DNA of 38,828 bases. It comes from Methanosarcinales archaeon (GTDB taxonomy: Archaea; Halobacteriota; Syntropharchaeia; Alkanophagales; Methanospirareceae). The notes beneath the pieces were generated by a model. The model saw nothing but the letters and a program-made list of their open reading frames with translations. It did no database searches and was not told the origin of the DNA. Location: NCBI GenBank assembly GCA_025464325.1, contig JAODGH010000033.1, positions 1 to 38,828 of the forward strand, read 5' to 3'. Both the position numbers and the translations under genes were made by a program. Positions 24,603 through 33,480 of the stretch are shown here, one piece after another. Position 1 is the stretch's first letter; every line of letters starts with the position of its first letter.

Positions 24603-25735
24603 CCCGATTTGCCGCTCGTATGAGGGATGTTAAACCTTCCGCGACGTTCAAGTACGATGCAGCCGCGAAGCAGCCGGGCGTGATCAACCTCACGATTGGT
24701 AGACCTGGTTTTGATACACCGGTAGTGATAAAGGAAGCAGCCAAGCGTGCACTGGACGATGGAAAGGTTCACTATACGGCATCAAAGGGCATACTCGAGC
24801 TGAGGGAGGCGATTGCTGCCAAACTGGAACGCGAGAATAACATCAAAGGCATCGATGCGGATAATATAGTTGTCTCAGGCGGTGGGAAGCAGATATTGTA
24901 CTGTATATTGATGGCACTTGTGGATAACGGCGATGTCGTGGCGATACCGAACCCCTCGTGGGTGAGTTACGAGGCACAAATTCGACTCGCGGGTGCGGAA
25001 GTCGCGTGGTTGAAGTTGAATCCCGAGGATGGTTTCATACCGGGTGATGAGTTCCTCGTTGCTCTTGAGTACAGTAAAGCCAAACTGTTAATTCTGAATT
25101 CACCTGCAAATCCTACTGGCGCGGTTATTCCTGAACGTACGATCAAAGAGATAATGGATATCTGCGAAGATAAGGACATATACGTGATATCAGACGAGGT
25201 ATATGAGAAGCTGATCTACGAAGGCAGGCATTACAGTCCCGCCAGCGAGTACGAGAATGTGATAACCGTGAATGCGTTCAGCAAGACGTACAGTATGACC
25301 GGCTGGCGGCTCGGGTACTGTGCTTGCAGCGATCGTACGGTGATTGAGAAGATAGCGATAGTGCACCAGCAATCGCTCTCATGCTGTACTTCGTTTGCGC
25401 AATATGGTGCTCTGGCATCGTTCACCAGGGATGCGGAAGATGCAATGACGCGTATGGTAGAAGAGTTGAGGATACGAAGGGATTATGTGATGGAACGACT
25501 GGGCGAGCTGGATGGTGTAGTGTGTGAGAAGCCGGGTGGTGCGTTCTACGTGTTCCCGTATTTCAGAGATGTTGATGATTACGAACTGGCGGATAGGCTA
25601 CTGAGACGGGGTGTGGCAGTGATACCAGGTAGTGCGTTCGGCACACAGGGGCGTGGCTGTATCAGGATAAGTTATGGCGGTGCGGACCTGAACATGCTGT
25701 CCCGGGCGTTTGATAGGATTGCAGAATGCGTGTGA
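24599..25735 (+). CDS. PLP-dependent class I/II aminotransferase (aspartate aminotransferase-like)
   Basis: LTIGRPGFDTP, NSPANPTGAV, SDEVYEKLIY, NAFSKTYSMTGWRLGY; ATGA overlap with upstream gene. Confidence 0.92.
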   Translation: MTRFAARMRDVKPSATFKYDAAAKQPGVINLTIGRPGFDTPVVIKEAAKRALDDGKVHYTASKGILELREAIAAKLERENNIKGIDADNIVVSGGGKQILYCILMALVDNGDVVAIPNPSWVSYEAQIRLAGAEVAWLKLNPEDGFIPGDEFLVALEYSKAKLLILNSPANPTGAVIPERTIKEIMDICEDKDIYVISDEVYEKLIYEGRHYSPASEYENVITVNAFSKTYSMTGWRLGYCACSDRTVIEKIAIVHQQSLSCCTSFAQYGALASFTRDAEDAMTRMVEELRIRRDYVMERLGELDGVVCEKPGGAFYVFPYFRDVDDYELADRLLRRGVAVIPGSAFGTQGRGCIRISYGGADLNMLSRAFDRIAECV

Positions 25736-25752
25736 ATACCGGTTATATTTAT

Positions 25753-26679
25753 TTAGATTTTCATATCCCTGCCGGGTGCCCACCATATATCCGGCTCTAT
25801 CGTTCTCAACCCGCTATAATCGCCTCTTAAACACTTCTGTACCACCTCTATCAATTGATCGGTCCTGGACGCGAGATAGTCGCGTGCAGTCTCGTAAATC
25901 TCAGCCTCGCTTTTTGTTATTGCACCGACGTATTCATCCAGTATCTTACGGTATACACTCAAAAAGCCGTGCTTGAACTCCACCTTCCAGGGTAATGTCC
26001 TCTTTATATCCTCAATTACTTCGGAATTCGGTGGTAAAAATAATGGCACGCCCAAGATGCTATATCGATCTGTATCATGCTCATAATACCGTTTCAAGAA
26101 AGCATTGATCGCGAACCTCTGCATTCGTCTCGCTATCACTTCTTCCTTCTCACGTACGTAGAGCGGTGCCATAGACACCATTGAGTGCCCGGTACTGTCA
26201 CTCGCTTTTTCCGCCAGATCGGAATATAACGCCGAATAATCGGTCTTATGGACGTGCGAATGCGTATCTTCATGTACCTGTCGCGTGAGTAAGAACCTGA
26301 GTACCGTGAAGTTGTATGCATGATATCTCGTCTTTATCAACCATTCCTTTATTCTCGTCAGTTCGTAGTTCTCGATAAGTATGTAAGCTGTATCCTCCTC
26401 AATCGCAAAGCAGGAGAAGTACAACATCTTCAGATGGTCTTTGACCGTAGTTCGCCCCGCATTAACGGCTTCTACAAGCCTCTCGCCTATCCTGACCCTT
26501 GCACCCCGCATACCAACCGCATCTTCAAACTCGGGCAGGTAGTCTTCGATCTCGTGTAACAGCGATAGATACAAATCACTGGATATCCCGTTCCTTCGAT
26601 TGATGTAACCGAACGGTTCTTCATCTGCCAGCACCAGCGCCCGTTTCGATTCCCTGGTCAATTTCAACCAGTCGCACAT
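25753..26679 (-). CDS. Hypothetical protein, 308 aa, no recognised family
   Basis: Long ORF immediately downstream of radical SAM gene on same strand. Confidence 0.65.
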   Translation of the reverse strand: MCDWLKLTRESKRALVLADEEPFGYINRRNGISSDLYLSLLHEIEDYLPEFEDAVGMRGARVRIGERLVEAVNAGRTTVKDHLKMLYFSCFAIEEDTAYILIENYELTRIKEWLIKTRYHAYNFTVLRFLLTRQVHEDTHSHVHKTDYSALYSDLAEKASDSTGHSMVSMAPLYVREKEEVIARRMQRFAINAFLKRYYEHDTDRYSILGVPLFLPPNSEVIEDIKRTLPWKVEFKHGFLSVYRKILDEYVGAITKSEAEIYETARDYLASRTDQLIEVVQKCLRGDYSGLRTIEPDIWWAPGRDMKI

Positions 26680-26707
26680 GTTCTAAAGCCACATACTGAT
26701 CTGCGTT

Positions 26708-27736
26708 TCAATCCGCTTCTTCAAAGAAGAACTCGTCACATAACGGGTCTTCAGCTAAAAAATCTCCGGTATGGATATATGCACGTACGCGGCAGCCACC
26801 GCATAGATACCTGTGCTTACATCGTGCGCATCTGCCCTTCACTTCTCTATCCCTGAGCGATCGGAATACCTGCGAATCGAGTATCGCACGAAGCCCCATA
26901 TCCTTTATGTTGCCTGCTTTAACATCCAGCAGCGGGCATGGTACAACATCGCCATTGGGCTTAATTGATAGCATTCCCGTTGCAGCACGACATCCAGGCA
27001 GCTCAGAGAAGAAGAAATCGGGCACGAAGAGCCCCTCTTCTGCTTTCCTCTTCAGTATCACCCAGTATTGTGATGCCTGCGTGGTGCATATATCAAGACC
27101 TTTCTCTATCCTGCGTTGTTCATCGTATAGCAACAGCAGGTTGTTTATGTATTCCTCCATACTCAGTTCATCTGCGGGTATCTTCGCCTCTCCCCTGCCC
27201 AGCGCTATATAATGGAAGAATCTGCACTGTCTGGCACCCAGTTTCAGTGCAGTACTGATTATATACGAAGTATCCTCTTCGTTCTGCTTCATTATACAGG
27301 GATCGATGACGAGTTCCATACCCGATTCTTTACATAATTGTGCGGCTCTTACCGCTTTATCGTATACGCCCGATCCCCGGATTCTATCGTGCGTCGCCGG
27401 TCTACCGTCGATAGGAATGATAACCTCCCCAATACCTGCTTCTTTTAGCCGCTTTACCAGCCTGTCATTGAGCGTTGTACCGTTGGTTGCGAGTGTTAAA
27501 CGTAAACCCTTCTCATTTGCATATTCTATGAGTTTGAATATATCCTCTCGCATCAGGGGCTCACCACCACCAAGTGTTATATTCGCATCGGATCCGAATA
27601 CAGAAGCTATTTCGTCTATAACCGCACAGGCTTCCTCGGTGGTGAGTTCGTCATCCAGAGGGTTACCCGCACTATAGTAGCAATGCAAACACCGTAGATT
27701 ACAGGCACGCGTCACGTTCCAGTTGATGCTATACAC
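26708..27736 (-). CDS. Radical SAM/SPASM-domain protein
   Basis: CNLRCLHC (CX3CX2C), GGGEPLMRED; C-terminal Cys set CRAATGMLSIKPNGDVVPCPLL...CARCKHRYLCGGCRVRAYIHTGDFLAEDPLC. Confidence 0.85.
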   Translation of the reverse strand: MYSINWNVTRACNLRCLHCYYSAGNPLDDELTTEEACAVIDEIASVFGSDANITLGGGEPLMREDIFKLIEYANEKGLRLTLATNGTTLNDRLVKRLKEAGIGEVIIPIDGRPATHDRIRGSGVYDKAVRAAQLCKESGMELVIDPCIMKQNEEDTSYIISTALKLGARQCRFFHYIALGRGEAKIPADELSMEEYINNLLLLYDEQRRIEKGLDICTTQASQYWVILKRKAEEGLFVPDFFFSELPGCRAATGMLSIKPNGDVVPCPLLDVKAGNIKDMGLRAILDSQVFRSLRDREVKGRCARCKHRYLCGGCRVRAYIHTGDFLAEDPLCDEFFFEEAD

Positions 27737-27854
27737 TTTATATCACCCCTACTACTATGTTCTTGTAGATAAAGTATAACTTCTTTCCACTGTACTATCT
27801 AAGCCCGGCGGTATCATACTCCTTGATAGTAAACATGCCATAATCCACCACTTA

Positions 27855-28544
27855 TTAACGACTGACCTTTTTGGGTTCCAGTACTGCTTTCTCGATTATG
27901 TATTGACCATTAAGGCTCCTGGCGTCCCATACGCTGCTACTCTTCACTATCCGAATCCGTTCATCGAATAGCGGGCAGTTAACGACGAACGTTTCGAACT
28001 CACCACCTTCTCCTGCAATATCCACATTGCGTATACTACAGAGCGCGTCAAGCGCTTCACGATCAATTCTCCTGCCAAGCCAATCGTCCGTGAGTCCATA
28101 AGCAGCAACTGCTGTTATCAGTATCTCGAAACCCGAATCCAGCATCTCAGTCCAGAGTTCTCTGCGGTCTCTGCCCCATAACGGCGCTAAACTGACCAGT
28201 CCGAGTTCTTCACATATCCGCTCTATCCGGTTCTTCTGGTACTCCGAGCCTATTGCTCCAGATACAACGCCTTCCACACCGTAACAGTCCAGAGCTTCAC
28301 GTAAAGCCGTCTTGAGGTCTCCAAGCTCTTCCTCTTTGTTACCCGCGGAATGGCGGAAAATAAGCGGCAGCCGCATCGCCTTCGCCTGCAGTCTGACGAG
28401 TTCTATGTTCGGTACATGATACATGTACGATTCCGGGTTATACGATTTGACAGTTACAATAACGCAGATTTCGTGTATTCTACCAGCCATGTACGTAGCA
28501 TACAGACTGTCCTTACCACCGGATACCAGCGCTGCCAGTTTCAT
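27855..28544 (-). CDS. Diphthine--ammonia ligase-like PP-loop ATPase
   Basis: MKLAALVSGGKDSLYA, VEGVVSGAIGSEYQKNRIERICEELGL, GEGGEFETFVVNCPLF; start set at internal Met. Confidence 0.9.
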   Translation of the reverse strand: MKLAALVSGGKDSLYATYMAGRIHEICVIVTVKSYNPESYMYHVPNIELVRLQAKAMRLPLIFRHSAGNKEEELGDLKTALREALDCYGVEGVVSGAIGSEYQKNRIERICEELGLVSLAPLWGRDRRELWTEMLDSGFEILITAVAAYGLTDDWLGRRIDREALDALCSIRNVDIAGEGGEFETFVVNCPLFDERIRIVKSSSVWDARSLNGQYIIEKAVLEPKKVSR

Positions 28545-29221
28545 TCTTCGAGCACCGACCTGAATGTGAGCGTCATTACGGCGGTAATCACCAGTAGAAA
28601 CGCCAGTAACAGCCGCAATTCCGGTATGTCCCATATAGCATAACCTTCGAGTACCTTCTTCGTCGCTACCACCGCAGACAATAGTGCGGGTATGCATACA
28701 GGAATGAGTAGAAAGGAGAGGAGTAAAGTCTTACCCTCTGAGAACATCACGAGTCCGGAGATAAAAGAACCGGCAAATGCGAGACAAATCGCGCCGAGTA
28801 TACAAACCAGTAGCAGTGAGGGCAATTGCGTTCCAACGGGTATGCTGAGGAATATAACCGTTGAGGGTATCAGTATACACTCGACAAACAGGAGCAGTGC
28901 GATACCGTAAATGATTTTACCCGTGAGAATCGCCATTGGCGAACATGGCAGGGTCTTCAAACCGCCGAGCGTGCCCAGATCCGCCTCCCGCATGAAGGAT
29001 GTGGTGAACGTGAGTATGCTGGTGAAGAAGAGTATCAGCCATAACAATGCTGCTGCTACTTCGGGTGATGGCGCACTCGCAATGCCGAAAGCGAATTTAC
29101 TGATGAGTATGGATCCAAACGAGAACGCGAATATCGATATAAGCTCGTAAGAGCGTCTGAATTCTGTCCGCAAGTCCTTACTGGCAATGCCCAGTGCCGC
29201 TCTCGTGAACTCGTACGTCAT
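28541..29221 (-). CDS. ccmB: CcmB-like heme exporter membrane subunit
   Basis: KDLRTEFRRSYELISIFAF, LGTLGGLKTLPCSPMAILTGKI, six TM segments. Confidence 0.8.
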   Translation of the reverse strand: MTYEFTRAALGIASKDLRTEFRRSYELISIFAFSFGSILISKFAFGIASAPSPEVAAALLWLILFFTSILTFTTSFMREADLGTLGGLKTLPCSPMAILTGKIIYGIALLLFVECILIPSTVIFLSIPVGTQLPSLLLVCILGAICLAFAGSFISGLVMFSEGKTLLLSFLLIPVCIPALLSAVVATKKVLEGYAIWDIPELRLLLAFLLVITAVMTLTFRSVLEE

Positions 29222-29267
29222 TTTCTTCTCTATTACGGTCTTAACATGATATTATCATAATATTATT

Positions 29268-29723
29268 TTACTGTACTACATCGACCCATAAATGGAGTGA
29301 TCGATAGACCACAACATCATCATCCTGTTTATACAGCAGGAATTCCAGTTTCTGATGTCTGCCCGTTCTATCCGGTCTGAAGCTGAAAGGATGTTCCCAC
29401 GTCTCGTTATTTGATAGTTCGACCGTTCTATCCTCTATCGTGCTATTATCAAACCGTACGACAAGCCGATATAGAACCGTATCATATTCGTGGTTTACGA
29501 TACCTATTATCACTTTGCCCGGCTCACCCTGTTTCAGTACCGTCGGGTAGTCTGAAGCAGTACCGTTGGGTCCAAGGATATAGAACTCTGTGAACCTCTC
29601 GCCCTGTTTCGGCGTCACTATCACGTAGATAGTAACGGAAATAGAAACGATGATAGAAATAATGAGAATGAAGGACAATAGCGAATCTAAACGGTTCTGC
29701 TTCTCTATGCCTCTCAATCTCAC
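29268..29723 (-). CDS. DUF1616-like membrane-anchored protein
   Basis: N-terminal TM then TPKQGERFTEFYILGPNGTASDYPT. Confidence 0.75.
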   Translation of the reverse strand: MRLRGIEKQNRLDSLLSFILIISIIVSISVTIYVIVTPKQGERFTEFYILGPNGTASDYPTVLKQGEPGKVIIGIVNHEYDTVLYRLVVRFDNSTIEDRTVELSNNETWEHPFSFRPDRTGRHQKLEFLLYKQDDDVVVYRSLHLWVDVVQ

Positions 29724-29752
29724 CTGCTCTTATTTTATCTGTCTTATTCTGC

Positions 29753-30217
29753 CTACCTTTGTGCACCAGTTCTTGCCACCAGCTCCTGCAATCGCGCCTG
29801 TAATTTCTGCGCTTCTTGCTCTATCCGTTGCATCATTCCAGCCAGTTGACGCTGTGATTCTTCCAGTTCCTTCTTCTTGTCCTCCAGGAACTTTATAGCA
29901 GAATCCGGGTCCTTCTCTGCGCTCACACCGCCTCCAATGCGTACTATTATCCTGTCTGTGTTGCTGAGCGTGACATAAACAGATGTACTGGCACCAACGG
30001 GTACTATCAGTTCATCACCGGGTTTCATATTCTTCAGGTATTTTAACGTCTCTATCGCCTTATCATGTTCGGCTATCGCCTGTTGAACCATAACCAGCTC
30101 CTGCGATGTTGTCTCCGCCTGCGCCTGGTACTGCCGTAATCGCAGCACCAGTGACTGCACTTCGGCTTCCGTCTCCTTATCTCCACCACTACTTACCTGC
30201 TCTTCCATTCTTATCAC
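29753..30217 (-). CDS. pfdA: Prefoldin alpha subunit
   Basis: Coiled coils flanking ELIVPVGASTSVYVTLSNTDRIIVRIGGGVSAEK. Confidence 0.9.
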   Translation of the reverse strand: MIRMEEQVSSGGDKETEAEVQSLVLRLRQYQAQAETTSQELVMVQQAIAEHDKAIETLKYLKNMKPGDELIVPVGASTSVYVTLSNTDRIIVRIGGGVSAEKDPDSAIKFLEDKKKELEESQRQLAGMMQRIEQEAQKLQARLQELVARTGAQR

Positions 30218-30259
30218 TCTTAATATATCTCATCCCATACATTATAAATAAAGTAAGCG

Positions 30260-30664
30260 ATGGAGGTTGTGAGAATACCGGGTAGAATCGTATCAAAGGG
30301 GGTAGCAACGGGTCCGGCACTGGTCTCACGCCAGCGGATTTCGTTCCTCGGTGCTGTAGATCCCAAAACCGGCGTCATAGTTGACCGGTCACATGACCTC
30401 TACGGTCAGTCGATATCCAACAGGATACTGATATTCCCGGGTGGTAAAGGCTCTACTGTCGGCTCGTACGTCATATATCAGTTAAAATTGCACGCTAAGA
30501 GCCCGTTAGCCATGGTCATCACAAATCGTGTGGATACTATGGTGGCGGTCGGTGCGATAATAGCTGAGATACCAGCAGTTGAATCGATCGAACTCAACCC
30601 TGACAGGATAAGGAATGAAGAGGTACTTGTAAATGGTACAGAGGGCTATATTGAACTACGATGA
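30260..30664 (+). CDS. Aconitase-X swivel domain (DUF126) / phosphomevalonate dehydratase small subunit-like
   Basis: GRIVSKGVATGPALVS, DRSHDLYGQSISNRILIFPGGKGSTVGSYVIYQL. Confidence 0.9.
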   Translation: MEVVRIPGRIVSKGVATGPALVSRQRISFLGAVDPKTGVIVDRSHDLYGQSISNRILIFPGGKGSTVGSYVIYQLKLHAKSPLAMVITNRVDTMVAVGAIIAEIPAVESIELNPDRIRNEEVLVNGTEGYIELR

Positions 30665-31586
30665 GAATACGAGGCAGATACTGGAGCGACAGGGCTATCA
30701 TTTCGTGGGTGCACACAGCCACAGCGCGGTGAAGACCTGCCTCTGGTTGCGTAAGTCGTTACGTGGCGAGGGTAACTGCTACAAAGGCAAATTCTACGGG
30801 ATTCATGCGCATCGCTGTCTTCAGATGACGCCATCGGTATTCTGTAATCAGCGCTGTGTGCATTGCTGGCGCCCTCTTGAAGCTTTCAATATTGACACGA
30901 AGCGGCAAAATGTCATCTGGGATAGCCCGGAAGAGATAGCGGAAGCATGCATAACGGAACAGAGACGGCTGGTATCGGGGTTCAAAGGCTCGATAAAGAC
31001 GAATATCAGGGCTTTCGAGGAAGCGAACCAGCCGAAGCACGTGGCTATTTCACTGATCGGTGAGCCCACACTGTATCCTTATCTGGCTGAGCTCATAGAA
31101 GCGTTCCATGCACGTGATATGACGACCTTTGTGGTCTCCAATGGTACGAACCCAGAAATGATAAGAGAGATAAACCCCACACAACTCTATATCTCCTTGA
31201 ACGCACCGGAGGAGAGTATATACAGGTGTGTTGCACATGCTAACTACTGGGATGAGATAATCGAATCGCTGGAAGTGCTGAGCGGTAAGAACTGCCGTAC
31301 GGTGATAAGAATCACGTGTATAGAGGGTCTGAACATGGAGAATCCGGCAGGCTATGCGGATTTACTCAGCCGGGCAAAGCCCGATTTCATCGAGGTGAAG
31401 GCGTACATGCATATCGGATACTCGAGGATGCGACTACCCCGTACCGCCATGCCTGCGATATCGCGTGTAAGGGCATTCGCAGCAGATATTGCCGATCACC
31501 TGCAGGGTTACAGGATAGTGGACGAATCGGTGCCAAGCCGTGTGGTGCTTATCGCTTCCAGGACCAGTTCTATTCACATAATGTAG
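30633..31586 (+). CDS. taw1: 4-demethylwyosine synthase TYW1
   Basis: HRCLQMTPSVFCNQRCVHCWRPLE radical SAM motif, AISLIGEPTLYP, IEVKAYMHIGYSR. Confidence 0.92.
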   Translation: MVQRAILNYDENTRQILERQGYHFVGAHSHSAVKTCLWLRKSLRGEGNCYKGKFYGIHAHRCLQMTPSVFCNQRCVHCWRPLEAFNIDTKRQNVIWDSPEEIAEACITEQRRLVSGFKGSIKTNIRAFEEANQPKHVAISLIGEPTLYPYLAELIEAFHARDMTTFVVSNGTNPEMIREINPTQLYISLNAPEESIYRCVAHANYWDEIIESLEVLSGKNCRTVIRITCIEGLNMENPAGYADLLSRAKPDFIEVKAYMHIGYSRMRLPRTAMPAISRVRAFAADIADHLQGYRIVDESVPSRVVLIASRTSSIHIM

Positions 31587-31600
31587 CCAATTTTTTTCAT

Positions 31601-32548
31601 TTATTGCCCGATGAGCTCGATACCGAGCCTTGTATCTTCCAGTTCCTCACTCCATCGTCTGAAATCCCACCATAAAACTACGGTAATAGCCAGCAGGATC
31701 AGCAGATAAACAGCAACTATCTTCAGGGTATCGAGCATCAATCTCCGATAAACGGCATCGATCTCCGCCCCTTTTGCACTTATCGCGTCCAGTTCCGGAT
31801 CACTATGCTTCTCGTATATCCGCTTCGCACGTTCGAACGAATCACGTGCCCTCAGTATCTCCATGAATGCTGCACCGAATAATGCGGGCTGTGTGGCATT
31901 ATGGAGGTGGCGTTCCGAATCCTCCATGTAAGCTCTTGCTCGTGCCATATCACGGTCATACACACGCTCATCGTGTCTCGCTTCGAACTCCATCCTTGTG
32001 GCATCGCTGTGCATTCCACCAAGCGCGTATGTGGTTGCACTCAGATACTCGTACTCTATCTTCAATTTGGTCTCCGCCGTATCAGCAGCAATATCCTGAA
32101 AAAAGGACCCCTCTCTTCGGTAGAAACGCTTGAGTGCGAGCTCTAAAAGCAGAGGTATACCGTTACTTTCTGGTATATCGTATGCTCGGAGTTCATATAT
32201 GGACTCGTTGATCATTTCTGCTTTCTTTATAGCTTCACGATGATACGATGGATCATCATTCTTACTCAGAGCGGTCATTGCATCAAAATCTTTTACTATT
32301 GCTATGAACAGGTCGACCCAGTTTCTACAATCCTCCGTCACAGCCGAACCATGCATTCCCTGTATCACCGCCTGCGTTTTCGCTTTTGCCAGTACCAGCT
32401 CCTTGTAATCGCCGAATACAGGGCTGTTCAGTGATATTATATCACGCAGCAAAACCCGTTTCAGTTCATCAGAGCCAGCTACTGGTGATGCACAGGCTAA
32501 TAGAAGCAATATCAATACAAGTACAGCCATGCCACCGCGTATTTTCAT
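31601..32548 (-). CDS. Secreted/membrane-anchored helical protein, unknown
   Basis: Signal peptide MKIRGGMAVLVLILLLLACASPVAG and C-terminal TM LKIVAVYLLILLAITVVLWW. Confidence 0.65.
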   Translation of the reverse strand: MKIRGGMAVLVLILLLLACASPVAGSDELKRVLLRDIISLNSPVFGDYKELVLAKAKTQAVIQGMHGSAVTEDCRNWVDLFIAIVKDFDAMTALSKNDDPSYHREAIKKAEMINESIYELRAYDIPESNGIPLLLELALKRFYRREGSFFQDIAADTAETKLKIEYEYLSATTYALGGMHSDATRMEFEARHDERVYDRDMARARAYMEDSERHLHNATQPALFGAAFMEILRARDSFERAKRIYEKHSDPELDAISAKGAEIDAVYRRLMLDTLKIVAVYLLILLAITVVLWWDFRRWSEELEDTRLGIELIGQ

Positions 32549-32586
32549 CTCTATATTTATGGTATGTGCGATATGATTTTAATGAT

Positions 32587-33480
32587 ATGGCATACCTTCT
32601 GGCAGGAGTAGGAACTGCAGGAAACGCTATACTCAAGTCGGTGCTGAGTTACAAAGAGGTTAAACGGGATAAGCCAGTAGTGCTCAAGCTCGGAGAAGAC
32701 GCGGGAAATAGAATAGACCGCGAATTAACCCGTGCATCTGGCACCGACTTCGGGCTCGTATTCTCTGAACTCAATGATAGTGACGTTTCACATCGCGTAG
32801 CCGGACAGTTACATGAGCACGGTATAAAGCAGCTGTTTATCGGTGTTCTACCAGCACGACGGCGACAGAAGAGCGAGAATATAATATCGGCGTTTTATGC
32901 ACTTGAAAAGCTGAAAGAATATGTTAATACCTTCATACTTGTTGATAATCAGAGGATAGCGCATCTCCCCAACTTCGAGGAATATATTCCGCAATATAAC
33001 CGCTATATAGCATCCTGCATTGTGGATATACTTGCCGGACTGCGAGGTGGCGAATCGATAGAATTTGGAAGGTTGCTGGCTTTACTTTCATTTGATGACG
33101 AACCGGGCTATGTGGCACTGTCTCGATCTTCCGAGCTGACAAAAGATCTGCCCGGCTATATCCTGCCTTTTATTATGCCGAAACCGCTCGACCTCAGGAC
33201 TCTCGTTCGGATATCACTGGAGAAGCTCAGTATCGCGGACGCTCCCGTGAGCAGTGAAAAGTGTGTGACCTTTCTCCGTGTACCTGCATACTATATCGAT
33301 ACGGAGCATCTCGACAAGGACCTGGTAGTGGATTTCATGCATATGTATGCCCGGGAGTGCTATGTGGTGGTCTGTAGCACGGGACGTAATATAGCCGCGA
33401 TAACCAATCTCTTCGCTTACAGGTTCGAACAGTTAAAGCGACTGCGTGAATTGAGGGGGCTTGCTCATGAGGGGCTATAA
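32587..33480 (+). CDS. Divergent FtsZ/tubulin-superfamily-like protein
   Basis: N-terminal LLAGVGTAGNAIL, FtsZ-like ALEKLKEYVNTFILVDNQRIAHLP followed by NRYIASCIVDIL; start at internal Met. Confidence 0.6.
   Translation: MAYLLAGVGTAGNAILKSVLSYKEVKRDKPVVLKLGEDAGNRIDRELTRASGTDFGLVFSELNDSDVSHRVAGQLHEHGIKQLFIGVLPARRRQKSENIISAFYALEKLKEYVNTFILVDNQRIAHLPNFEEYIPQYNRYIASCIVDILAGLRGGESIEFGRLLALLSFDDEPGYVALSRSSELTKDLPGYILPFIMPKPLDLRTLVRISLEKLSIADAPVSSEKCVTFLRVPAYYIDTEHLDKDLVVDFMHMYARECYVVVCSTGRNIAAITNLFAYRFEQLKRLRELRGLAHEGL

Noticed and set aside
28545-28697. N-terminal extension of the diphthine-ammonia ligase ORF
   Set aside because: Conserved start MKLAALVSGGKDS is at 28544; the extension overlaps ccmB coding sequence
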